From: JACQFK01 sp041482015
Lineage (GTDB): Bacteria; Planctomycetota; MHYJ01; JACPRB01
Assembly (NCBI GenBank): GCA_041482015.1
Contig: JBGPCZ010000009.1
Coordinates: 1-63,435 of the forward strand
Length of the DNA: 63,435 bases
Direction: 5' to 3'
Positions 25,679 to 34,900 of the stretch are shown in pieces. Under the pieces are notes generated by a model. It was not told where the DNA came from. It made no database searches and saw only the letters and a list, made by a program, of their open reading frames with translations. Position 1 is the first letter of the stretch; each line of letters begins with the position of its first letter. A program made the position numbers and the translations under genes.

Positions 25679-26302
25679 CTACAGGTACTTGACGAGCGAG
25701 GCGACCTCCTCCTGGAGGTCCTCGCCGCTGTAGTCGCGGATCAGGGTCTCGATCTGCGCTCGGAGCCGCTTCTTGGCGCGGTGGATGTAGTTGGTCACCT
25801 CGGTCTCGGATTTCTTGAGCGTCCCGGCGATCTCCTGGTAGCTCCGGCCTTCAAGCTGGAGCTTGAGCGCCGACGTGGCCGCGTCCTTCCTCATCCGGCC
25901 CATGCCCTGCGCCATCAGGTTCTTCACCCACAGCCGGTCGAACTCGGCGTCGGGCTCCGCTTCGGTCGGGAGATCGCACGCCTCGAGCGCGACCGTCTTC
26001 CGCCGGTCCCGCATCGGTGCGAGCTCCTTGCGACGGAACGACGCCACGACGTTTCGCGTCACGGCGAGCAGGAGCGAACGGAACCGGCCCTTCTTCGGGT
26101 CGACCTTCGACAGGAATCCGTCGCTGCAGATCCGCACGAAGATCTCCTGCGCCAGGTCCTCCGCGTCCTCGTGCGCCAGCCCCTGGCGGCGGACGAACTC
26201 GTAGACCGGCGAGTGGTAGCGTCGGACGACCTCGTCCTTCACGCGCTCCGGTTCCTTGCGGATCTCCCGGAGCGTCGTCCAGATCGAGCTTGGAAAATTC
26301 AT
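25679..26302 (-). CDS. ECF-like RNA polymerase sigma factor
   Basis: A 207-residue sigma70-family factor. Region 2 is seen in VRRYHSPVYEFVRRQG, HEDAEDLAQEIFVRI and KGRFRSLLLAVTRNVVASF, and region 4 in KLQLEGRSYQEIAGTLKKSE followed by TEVTNYIHRAKKRL. The start at ATG 26302 removes a long unrelated extension. There is no anti-sigma gene beside it. The neighbours are a pseudo-receiver downstream and a divergent zinc-ribbon membrane protein. Its C-terminus extends 20 residues beyond region 4 (DYSGEDLQEEVASLVKYL), a place where some ECF groups take regulatory input. Confidence 0.9.
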   Translation of the reverse strand: MNFPSSIWTTLREIRKEPERVKDEVVRRYHSPVYEFVRRQGLAHEDAEDLAQEIFVRICSDGFLSKVDPKKGRFRSLLLAVTRNVVASFRRKELAPMRDRRKTVALEACDLPTEAEPDAEFDRLWVKNLMAQGMGRMRKDAATSALKLQLEGRSYQEIAGTLKKSETEVTNYIHRAKKRLRAQIETLIRDYSGEDLQEEVASLVKYL

Positions 26303-26519
26303 CGGGTTGAAGGCGAAAGGAAACGGAAGCTCCCGCGATGTCTCCTTCGGCGCCCCTTTATACCGCGACGCCGCTCTTTCATCAATTACATCCGACCCAT
26401 CACCCAGCCGGGGCGGACGGGCCGCGCGCACCGCCGGTCCGTCCGCCCCCAAATCAGGGGTGGGGAAATTCGTACCGCTACGTTTTCTCCGCCGGGTACA
26501 ATCCTCCACAGGGGGTTGA
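26303..26519. promoter_or_regulatory. Divergent intergenic region, no clear promoter
   Basis: This 217-base gap between the divergent sigma factor and DUF898 genes is locally AT-rich (CCTTTATACCGC and CATCAATTAC stretches) and should carry both promoters. I could not pick out a convincing -35/-10 pair or an inverted repeat. Confidence 0.3.
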
Positions 26520-27494
26520 ATGGAAACCGGGGCCGACGAAGCCCAGAAGGACTGCCCGTCGTGCGGGAGCCGGATCGCGGAGGCCGCGACCCGCTGCGAC
26601 TTCTGCAAGTCCACGATCGGCCGCTGCGTAGGCTGCGGCGCGTGGATCGTCGATGGAACGCAGTGCCTCGACTGCGGCAAGAGCACCGCGCGGCGACTGA
26701 AGAAGGACGTCGGCAAGGTCTCGGAGGAGAAGGCCGTCCCGGTCGCTTTCCGAGGCAAGGGCGTCGGGCTCTTCGTGCCCCTCGTCCTCCGGCAGCTGCT
26801 CGTCCTGGCGTGGCTCGGGTCGGTCGTCCTCGCGCTCGCGGAATCCGGCGTCACGCCCGTTGCGAATTTCATCGGGAAGCATGGCGTCCATCTGCCCGCG
26901 AACATGAAGGGGTGGGAGCTCTGGGCCTTCTCGGCAATCCTTCTCCTGCCGGTCATGGTCGCCAGCCGGATCGTCCGCGGCTACCGCGCGCGGAACACCC
27001 ACCTCTTCGGCCAGCCCCTGGACTACCATCCGTCGATCGCCGCGGCGATCGGAAACACGATCCTCGCCCTGGTCGTCCTCGCGATGACAGCGGGGCTCGG
27101 CGTCCCCTGGATCTACGCGCGGCAGGTCCGGACCTTCCATCGCTCGTGCAAGGTCGCGTCCCGCGGCGGGAAGGCCCTCGAGTGGGACGGCGCGGGCGAG
27201 GCGGTGCTCGGCCGGTTCTTCCTCATGCTCCTCCTCCTCCCGGTTGCTGTTGCCACCGCCGGGTTCGGCGGGATCGTCATCTCGTGGATGTGGATCTCGT
27301 GGGAGCAGAAGCACCTGCTGGCGCCCGACCGGAACGGCATCCTTCAGCGCGTCCGCTTCACCGGCACCTTCGGAGGCTACTTCGCGCGCGCCCTCCCCGG
27401 CTGGCTCCTCACCCTGGTCACCGCGGGCCTCTACTGGCCCTGGGCCAAGGTCGGCGACTGGGAGTGGATCGCGGCCCACACGGAGGCGGCGTGA
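26520..27494 (+). CDS. DUF898/YjgN-like membrane protein with N-terminal double zinc ribbon
   Basis: A 324-residue protein. Residues 12-52 contain four CxxC pairs (Cys12/15, 26/29, 36/39, 49/52), a double zinc ribbon. The rest is a polytopic membrane domain with about six helices ending in LPGWLLTLVTAGLYWPWAKV, the hallmark of the DUF898 family, together with RFTGTFGGYFAR. The family's function is unknown. The ribbon fusion suggests the protein senses or recruits something in the cytoplasm. The stop overlaps the next gene's GTG start (GTGA), so the two are coupled. Confidence 0.85.
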   Translation: METGADEAQKDCPSCGSRIAEAATRCDFCKSTIGRCVGCGAWIVDGTQCLDCGKSTARRLKKDVGKVSEEKAVPVAFRGKGVGLFVPLVLRQLLVLAWLGSVVLALAESGVTPVANFIGKHGVHLPANMKGWELWAFSAILLLPVMVASRIVRGYRARNTHLFGQPLDYHPSIAAAIGNTILALVVLAMTAGLGVPWIYARQVRTFHRSCKVASRGGKALEWDGAGEAVLGRFFLMLLLLPVAVATAGFGGIVISWMWISWEQKHLLAPDRNGILQRVRFTGTFGGYFARALPGWLLTLVTAGLYWPWAKVGDWEWIAAHTEAA

Positions 27495-28333
27495 CGCGCG
27501 CCCTCGTCCCCCTCGCGCTCTTCCTTGCCTCGTGCGCTGCCAGGGAGCTCCGCGCCTACCGGGGGTCGACGCCGGTCCTCGACGGCGTGATCTCGCCCGG
27601 CGAGTACGACGACGCGACGGAGATCCGCGGGTGCCGCGCGTGGGCCCACACCTTCAGCCCCACGACCGACGACCGCGATCTCTCGGTGACCGGCTGGGTG
27701 AAGCACGACGGCGAAAACCTGTTCTTCGCCTTCCGCGTGACCGACGACATCCTTTACGGAATCGACACGCCGCGCTGGCTGCCCGACGAGAATCCCAAGG
27801 CGCACGAGATCTCGCGCGAAGGCTGGCCGTGGTTCGGCGACGAGATGGAGATCCTCGTGAACTGCCGCCCGACGGGGAGGGAGGAGGACGGCCGGAACGC
27901 CGCGGGCGACGGCTCGAGCTGGCAGATGGTCTGCAACCTGACGAAATCGCGGCTCGGCGGCGTCGGCACGGGCGGGCTCCTGGAAGGCGAGCCGCGGTCC
28001 GACCCCAGGGCGTTCGCGGCCTACCGCCATTGGATTGAGGTCGGCGCGATGAAGGCGGTCGCGAAGGTCGAGCCGGGCGGGAAGAGCTACGTGATCGAGT
28101 GGATGATCCGCGCGAACCCGTGCCTCGAGGTGAAGCCGGGCGTCTTCTGGACTCCCTCGCTCGGCGAGACGCGGCTCGGCCTCAACATCGCGGTCGGCGA
28201 TCTCGATGAGAAGGAGAAGGGGAAGGGCAACTTCGGGAACTTCCACCACGAGGACTGGTGGAGCGGCGACCCGAAGAACCGCACCTGGCTCAACAACTTC
28301 GGAACGCTCCTCCTCATGCCCGGCGCCCGGTAA
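27491..28333 (+). CDS. CBM9-like lipoprotein
   Basis: A 280-residue lipoprotein starting at GTG 27491 (signal VTRALVPLALFLASCAA; lipobox LASC). The mature part opens STPVLDGVISPGEYDDAT, the classic CBM9-like lead-in, and continues NLFFAFRVTDD and WFGDEMEILVNC before SYVIEWMIRA, strands of a sugar-binding beta sandwich. It ends WLNNFGTLLLMPGAR, also a usual CBM9 finish. It is probably tethered to the outer membrane and binds carbohydrate. It is translationally coupled to the DUF898 gene. It resembles the protein at 24468-25184 in fold but not closely in sequence. Confidence 0.85.
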   Translation: MTRALVPLALFLASCAARELRAYRGSTPVLDGVISPGEYDDATEIRGCRAWAHTFSPTTDDRDLSVTGWVKHDGENLFFAFRVTDDILYGIDTPRWLPDENPKAHEISREGWPWFGDEMEILVNCRPTGREEDGRNAAGDGSSWQMVCNLTKSRLGGVGTGGLLEGEPRSDPRAFAAYRHWIEVGAMKAVAKVEPGGKSYVIEWMIRANPCLEVKPGVFWTPSLGETRLGLNIAVGDLDEKEKGKGNFGNFHHEDWWSGDPKNRTWLNNFGTLLLMPGAR

Positions 28334-28352
28334 TTCGGCCGCGGCTGTCTTC

Positions 28353-28400
28353 ATCGCATCGAACCCTCCGAACCCTCCTCCGTTCATACCTGCGGATTTC
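28353..28400 (+). promoter_or_regulatory. Possible ECF-type promoter ahead of the sigma/alpha-2-macroglobulin operon
   Basis: The nonamer CGAACCCTC is repeated in tandem, giving two GAACC boxes of the kind ECF sigma factors use at -35, followed by CGTTCA about 13 bases later. This would suit autoregulation by the sigma factor encoded just downstream. Spacing and -10 identity are uncertain. Confidence 0.35.
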
Positions 28401-28417
28401 TCGTAATGGAGGGCTCC

Positions 28418-28969
28418 ATGCCCGTTCGCAGGTCGCGCACCGATGAGCTCACAGGGATCCTCGAGGAGCGGCACGACATGAACGAACTCCGGACCCGGCG
28501 CCCCGGGGCCCTCGACGGCCTGGCGCGGACCCTCGCCGGCCCGCTCCACCGGTTCGTCGCGCGGCTCGTGGGCCAGGAGGCGGACGCCGAGGACGTGGTC
28601 CAGCAGACCTTCGCGTCGGTCGTCTCGAAGATTGGCGCATTCCACGGCGGCCCCGCGGATCTCCGCTCCTGGGTCTTCACCATCGCCTACCGCGCGTCGA
28701 TGGACGTCCTCCGTGGAAGGAATCGCGCGGTCGCGCTCGAGGGGGACGTGGTCGACGAGCCCTCGGAGCTGGTGGACCTGGAGACGCCGCCCGCCGAGCT
28801 GCGCAAGGCCTTCGCGACCCTCGAGGCCCACGATCAATACGTTCTCACGCTAAAGTACCAGGACGACTTCTCCAATCCCGAGATCGCCGGCATCCTCGGG
28901 CTTTCGGCGAACCACGTGGGCGTCCTCCTCTACCGCGCCCGGCAGAACTTGAGAAAGGCCATCCGATGA
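28418..28969 (+). CDS. ECF RNA polymerase sigma factor, partner of the downstream fusion protein
   Basis: A 183-residue ECF sigma factor. Region 2 appears as PLHRFVARLVGQEADAEDVV with QQTFASVV and SWVFTIAYRASMDVLRGR. Region 4 is AHDQYVLTLKYQDDFSNPEI followed by GILGLSANHVGVLLYRARQN. The ATG at 28418 has GGAGG five bases upstream, so I prefer it to the ATG at 28406, which overlaps that SD. The stop overlaps the next start by four bases (ATGA). Translational coupling of an ECF sigma factor to the following gene is the usual arrangement for sigma/anti-sigma pairs, and the next protein does begin with an anti-sigma zinc finger. Confidence 0.93.
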   Translation: MPVRRSRTDELTGILEERHDMNELRTRRPGALDGLARTLAGPLHRFVARLVGQEADAEDVVQQTFASVVSKIGAFHGGPADLRSWVFTIAYRASMDVLRGRNRAVALEGDVVDEPSELVDLETPPAELRKAFATLEAHDQYVLTLKYQDDFSNPEIAGILGLSANHVGVLLYRARQNLRKAIR

Positions 28970-31900
28970 GCTGCCCCTCCCGCTTCCGGCTGGAACTGCT
29001 CGCCGACTCGGCGCTCGACGACCCCGAGGCTTCCGATCTCCGCGGCCACGCGGACGCGTGTGAGTCGTGCGGCGCGTATCTCCGTCGGCTGGACGAGGAG
29101 GCGGAGAGCCTTCGCTTGAATCTTCCGGACGTTGACCGGCCCGCGCGCGCTCCCGCGTGGAATCCGTGGAAACCGGTCGCCCTCATGGTCGCGGCGGGGT
29201 TCCTGGTCGTGTGCGGCATCCTCGTCTATACCGTCCGGAGACAGGGCCAGGTGAGCGACGCCTTCCTCTCGAACCTCGAGGCGCAGATCGAGTACCACCT
29301 GGAGCAGGAGGAGCCAGCGAAGGCGGCGGCGGTGCTCGATTCCTTCCCCTCCCACGCCGAGGCCCGCCGCGCCGCCGACCGGGCGCGCGTGCGGATCGCG
29401 AAGGCGAGCGAGCCCGAGCCCGCGGCCGCGCTCCTCGACGCGATCCCGCTCTCCGGCCTCGATCGCGCGCAAGCCGAAGAGGTCGCGGGGGCCCGGCTCG
29501 ACGCGTACCTCAAGCTCTTCCGCGAGAAGGTCCTTCGGAATGGGGCCGTGCCGACGCCTTATGAACTCGCGGCGTACCGCCACGAAAAAGCCGTCGGGCC
29601 GTCGCGCGAGGAGCTCTCGCGCATCACGGCCCGGCTGCGCGCGCTGGTCGCGGAACGCCGCGATCTCGCGAAGCGGTACGGCGGGAAGGTCGATGGTGCG
29701 TTGGAGGGGGTGGACTCGCTCGCGACGGTGACGCAGTACGCGCTGGGGGAGATCGCGTTCGAGGCGGTTGCGCCGGTCGACGCCGAGTCGCGCGTCCAGT
29801 TCGGCGACGCGCTCTTCCGCGAGCGGCAGTTCGACCGCGCGATCGCGACGTGGAAGCCGGTGCTCGACGACACGCGCGTCATCCGCAGGCTCGCGGAACT
29901 CGCGGCGCTCCGGCGCCACGCCCCCCAGGGCCTCCACGTGTGGGATTACGAGGTCGAGAAGCTCCTCGGCCGCGATGCGAAAGTCGAGGCCGAAGTGGCC
30001 GCTCGTATCGAAGGATTGTTCCAGCGGGCCCAAAGGGGATCGGAGGGCCGCAGAGATGTTTTCGAGAGGAAGGGCATCCCGCGGGACGACGCCATCTCTC
30101 CCCTCAGCGGTGAGCCTACGATTTTCTTCCCCGAATCCACGCCTGAGAAAGTCGAGGACATGATTCTCAGCGAAAGATGGATCGCCACCGATCCGGAGCA
30201 GCTGTTCCTGCTCATGAGCCACGCCCAGTTCCGGCTCGAGGTCGGGGCCGACCGGCCGTTCGCGACCCGGACCGGCGCCCGGCTCAAGCTCCATTCCGCC
30301 TACCGCGGCCCCGTCCGGTTCCGCCTCTGCCGCGTCCGCGACGAGGAGACGTTCGCCGCCCTCGGCGAGGAGAACCTCGTCCAGCGCCGCGCCGAGCTCA
30401 CGACCGTCCGCGAATGGGAGAAGGCGTTCGCCCCGATCTGGCTGAACGACATGAAGGTCGAGAGCTGGGAGATGGACGTCCCGCATCGCGGGCCGGGGCT
30501 CTTCGTCCTCATCGCCGACGCGCGCTACTGCCCCGTCTATGCGGTCGCGAAGTTCATCGTCACCGACGTCGCGCTCGTCCAGCAGGTCGCGTCCGACCGC
30601 GTGCTGGTCTTCGCCGCGGACCGCGTGACGGGCGCTCCGGTCGCCGACCTTCCGATCGGGGGCGAGGTGACCGGGCGGCACAGCCTGCGGCCGGAGGAGA
30701 TGCTCCCCCAGGACGACTCCAGCCGGGACGAATACAAGCGCGGGTTCGAGGCGGGGTGGGGCGCGGCGCCGCCCGAGCTCGACGCCACTCCAAGCTACGC
30801 GAGGGGCCACCTGCGCGCGGCCGTCCTACGCGAGGCTCACCCCGACGTGAAGATGTCCTTCCACGGAAAGACGGACAAGGACGGTCTCTTCGAGTGGATG
30901 CCCGAGCCGGCGTGGAAGCCGGGCTATGCCTACTCGATCAAGACGGTCACGGCCCACCCGGAGACCTACTCGCGCGTCGAATCGACTTACTCGCTCAACG
31001 AGAAGCCGCGCGCGCTCAAGGCGCTCGTCTACAGCGACCGGCCGCTCTATCGCCCCGGCGACACCGTCTCGTTCAAAGGGCTGCTTCGGACCTACGACGA
31101 CGAGGGAATCCGGTCCTACGACGAACGCGAGGCGATCTTTGAAATCGGGACCGCCGGCCGGGTCCATTTTGCGCGGAGCCTCGCGGCCACCGAGTTCGGC
31201 ACGGCGAGCGGGACGTTTGCGCTCCCCTTTGGATGCGAGCAGGGATCCTACTGGGTTCGCGTCAATAATGGACCTTCCCAGCCGCTCTTCAAGGTCGAGG
31301 AGTACCGGAAGCCGGAGTTCGAGATCGTCCTCGACCACCCGCGGAAGGTGACCGCGGGCGCGCCGGTGGAGGTCGAGATCGCCGTGCGGTATTTCACGGG
31401 CGATCCCGTGGCGAACGCCCTCGTGACGGTCGTGCTCGAGACCGCGCCCGCCGCGTTCGAGAGGGCGCCGGCCGACGCGGTCGCCGACTGGTACTTCGAG
31501 GCGAAAGCCGGCGTATCCACGGCGTGGAGGGCGATCGAGTCCCGGTCGCTCACGACCGACGCCGCGGGCCGCTGCCTCTATCGCTTCGCGACGGACGAGG
31601 GCGTGGCCGCGCGATACGCCGTGACCGCCCGTGCGCGGGAGGAATCGCGCCGCGAGATCTCGCGCTCGTCGGGGCTCGAGGCGACCGCTCGCGCCCTCGG
31701 GGTCTCGTGGGAGGGCGACCGGCCCGTTTACCATTCCGGCGAGAGGGCGACGCTCCGGTTCCGCGCGCTGGGCGCCGCAACCCTGCGCCTCGAGGAGCGG
31801 GGGAAGGTTGAGAAGCCGTTCTCGAAGTCGGTGACGCTCGTCGACGGCCTCGGAAGCTGCGACTACTTCGTCCAGGATCGGTCCTGCGATCTCCAAGTCG

Positions 31901-34900
31901 GCGTCCGGTCGGGCGACGGGTGGGCGTGGACCCCCGTGGACCTCCGCATCGCCCCGCGCTCCGCGCGGTCGGCGCTCGTGGACGTCCGCACCGACCGCGC
32001 GTTGTATCGCGTGGGCGACCGGGCGAAGCTGCTCGTCGAAAGCGATGAACCCGATCAACACGTGCTCCTCACCGTCGCGACGGGCCGGATCCACTGGCGG
32101 CAGGTTGTGGCGCTCAATGGAAAGTCGGCCGAGGTGCCGATCGAGATCGTCGACGAGGACGTCCCGAATGTAATGATCGTCGCGACCGCGATCCGGAACG
32201 ACCGCCTGGGCAAGGCGACGGCGCGCCTGCTGGTGCCGCCGGTGGACCGCTTCCTAACGGTCGACGTCGACACCGACCGCGCGGAGTACCGTCCCGGCCA
32301 GGAGTGCCGGACCACCGTGCGCGTGACGGACTCAAAGGGGCGGCCGGTGCCGGAGTGCGAGATCTCGCTCGGCGTCGTGGACGAGGCGATCTACTCGCTT
32401 CACGAGGACGCCACGCCCGACCTCCGCGAATTCTTCCACCGCTACCAGCGGCCGATCATGCTGACCGAGGCGTTCTTTTTCAAGGAGCCGCCCCGGTCGT
32501 TCGTCGTCTGGAAGGTCCCCGTCTTCGTGAAGGGCACGGTCAACGTGTACGACACGATGGGCGTCGGCATGGGCGGAGGCGGAGGCGGGCGCTACGGGGG
32601 CCGTTTCGGCGGCCGGGAAAACCTGGTGGCGAGAGGCGGCGGCGGGATGGCCATCCCTCCCCCGAGATCCGACTTCCGCGACACCGCGTTCTGGAACGCG
32701 CACCTGAAGACCGACGCGGACGGCCGGGCCGCCGTCGCGTTCGCCTTCCCCGAAAACCTGACGAGCTTCCGGTTCACCGCGCGCGGCATCACGCGCGACC
32801 ACAAGGTCGGCGCCGTGAAACAGAACGCCGTCGTCCGGAAACCGTTCTACGCGCGGCTCGCGACGTCGCGCGTCGTGCAGGAAGGGAACACGCTCGCCTT
32901 CTCCGGGCTCGTTCACAACTATACGGGCCAGCCGCAGACGGTCCGCTGCACGTTCAAGAGCCCGTTCCCGCTTCGGAAGTCGACCGCGCCGCCGATGCTG
33001 TCGCTCCCGCCCGGCGAGGTCGCCCGCGTGGAGTACCTCGTCTCGATCGATCGGTACGTGCCCGAGGCGGAGATCACGTTCGTCGCCGCAAGCGACGAGG
33101 GCGCGTCCGACGGGGTCACGCTCACGGTGCCCGGGCGCCGCCACGGCCTGCCGTTCCAGGAGGGACGCTCGGGCTCGGTCGCCTCGGGCGCGCCGAGGGA
33201 GGAAGTCTTCAAGGTCCCCGCGGAGACGATCCGCGGGACGGTCGCGCTCCGGATCAACATGGACGCGGGGGTTCACACGGCGATCCTCGGGGGCCTCGAG
33301 GGGCTGATCGAGTACCCCCATGGATGCGTCGAGCAGACCATGAGCCGGTTTCTCCCCGCGGTGGCGGCGAACCGCGCGCTGGGCGACGCCCCGCACCGGT
33401 GGAGCCAGAAGCTGCCGTCGGTCGTGGCGTCCGGCCTCCAGCGGCTCTACCAGTTCCAGCACGCCGATGGCGGCTGGGGATGGTGGGAGCACGACGCGAC
33501 CAACGGCGGGATGACCGCCTACGTCCTCTACGGCCTTTCCGCCTGCAAGAAGGCGGGCGTCGGCGTCGACCGCACCGCGGCGGATCGCGCGGCGGTCCTC
33601 CTGCGCGGGCGGCTGGAGAAGGCCGTCTTCGAAAACTTGTCCCTCGGCCACGGCCGCGTGCCGATCCCCGGAGATCCGCGGGCCTACGCGATGCTCGCGC
33701 TCGCTGAGTACGAATCCGCGTGGGGGCTTTCGACCGCCGCGACGAAGCGGCTGGCCGGCTCGCTCGCGGATCTCCGCGAACCGCAGCTGCCCCTCGACGA
33801 GATCATGCTCGCGCTGGCCTGCGAGCGGCTCGGGATGAAGGAGGAGGCGGCGCGGCTGGCGAAACGCGCGGAGGCGCTTCCGCTCAACGGCGTCCCGCAC
33901 GCGGCGCTCTTGCTCCAGCTTCAGGCGGCGCGCGGCGGGGAAGCGGGGGACGTCCTCCGCTTCCTCCTCGCCCATCGCGTGGGCCAGGGATGGCGGACCA
34001 CGATGGAGAGCGCGTACGCGATTCTCGGATTGTCCGCGATCCTCGATCGTCCGGCGGCGGGCGGCTACGCGGCGCCCGGGCGGATCGTGATTGAAGTGAA
34101 CGGCGAGGCCGCGAGGGAACTGACGCTGCCCGGCCGGCTCGACCCGGCGTTCGACGGCCGAATCTCGGTTCCCGAGCCGCCCGCGGGCTGGGGCGGGAAG
34201 GTCGTCGTCCGCTTCACGTTCGAGGGGCGGGGCACCGCCTTCTACACGGCGTCGCTCGAGGCGATGCTGGGCGGCGAAGATGGGCCGCCCGTGAAGCGCG
34301 GCCTGGAAATCTCGCGCGAATACTTCGAAGGTGGGGAGGGCGGTTGGAAGCCGGTCGAGGGGGGCATCGCCGCGGGGAAGAAAGTCCTCGTCCATTTGAC
34401 GATCCGGTCGTCGGAGCCGCGGGAGTACGTGATGGTGACCGACCCGAGGGGCGACGGGTTCGAGCCGGTCGACGGGAACGTGGACGATTACCGGTCGCGG
34501 ACGCGCGTCGTCGAAGGGCTCACCGACCATGTGGATCTATCGGAGGGCTGGCTCGCGCGGCGCGTTGCGTTCCAGCGCGAGATCCGGGGCGATGCTGCCC
34601 GCGAATCGGCCTGGGCGCGGGAACTCCTCCGCGAGATTGTCGAGAAGCGCCGGTTCGCGCCGCGGGTCCGCGAGGAGAACTTCTCCCCGCCGAACGCGGT
34701 CCCGGCCGCTTCGGTGGAGCATCGCGACGACCGGACGCTCTTCTTCCTGGCCGAGCTCCCCGCGGGCACAAGCCATCTTTATTACATGGTCCGGGCGGAG
34801 CTTTCCGGAGAGGTCCACGTGCTCCCGCCGCAGGCGACGCCGATGTACGAGCCCGAGATCCATGGCGCCGGCGTGGAGGCGCGTCTTCGCGTGACGGACG

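Noticed and set aside
32566..32650. Gly-rich repetitive DNA in the macroglobulin gene considered as a recombination repeat
   Set aside because: It is in frame, short, and lies where a bait-region loop is expected in the protein.
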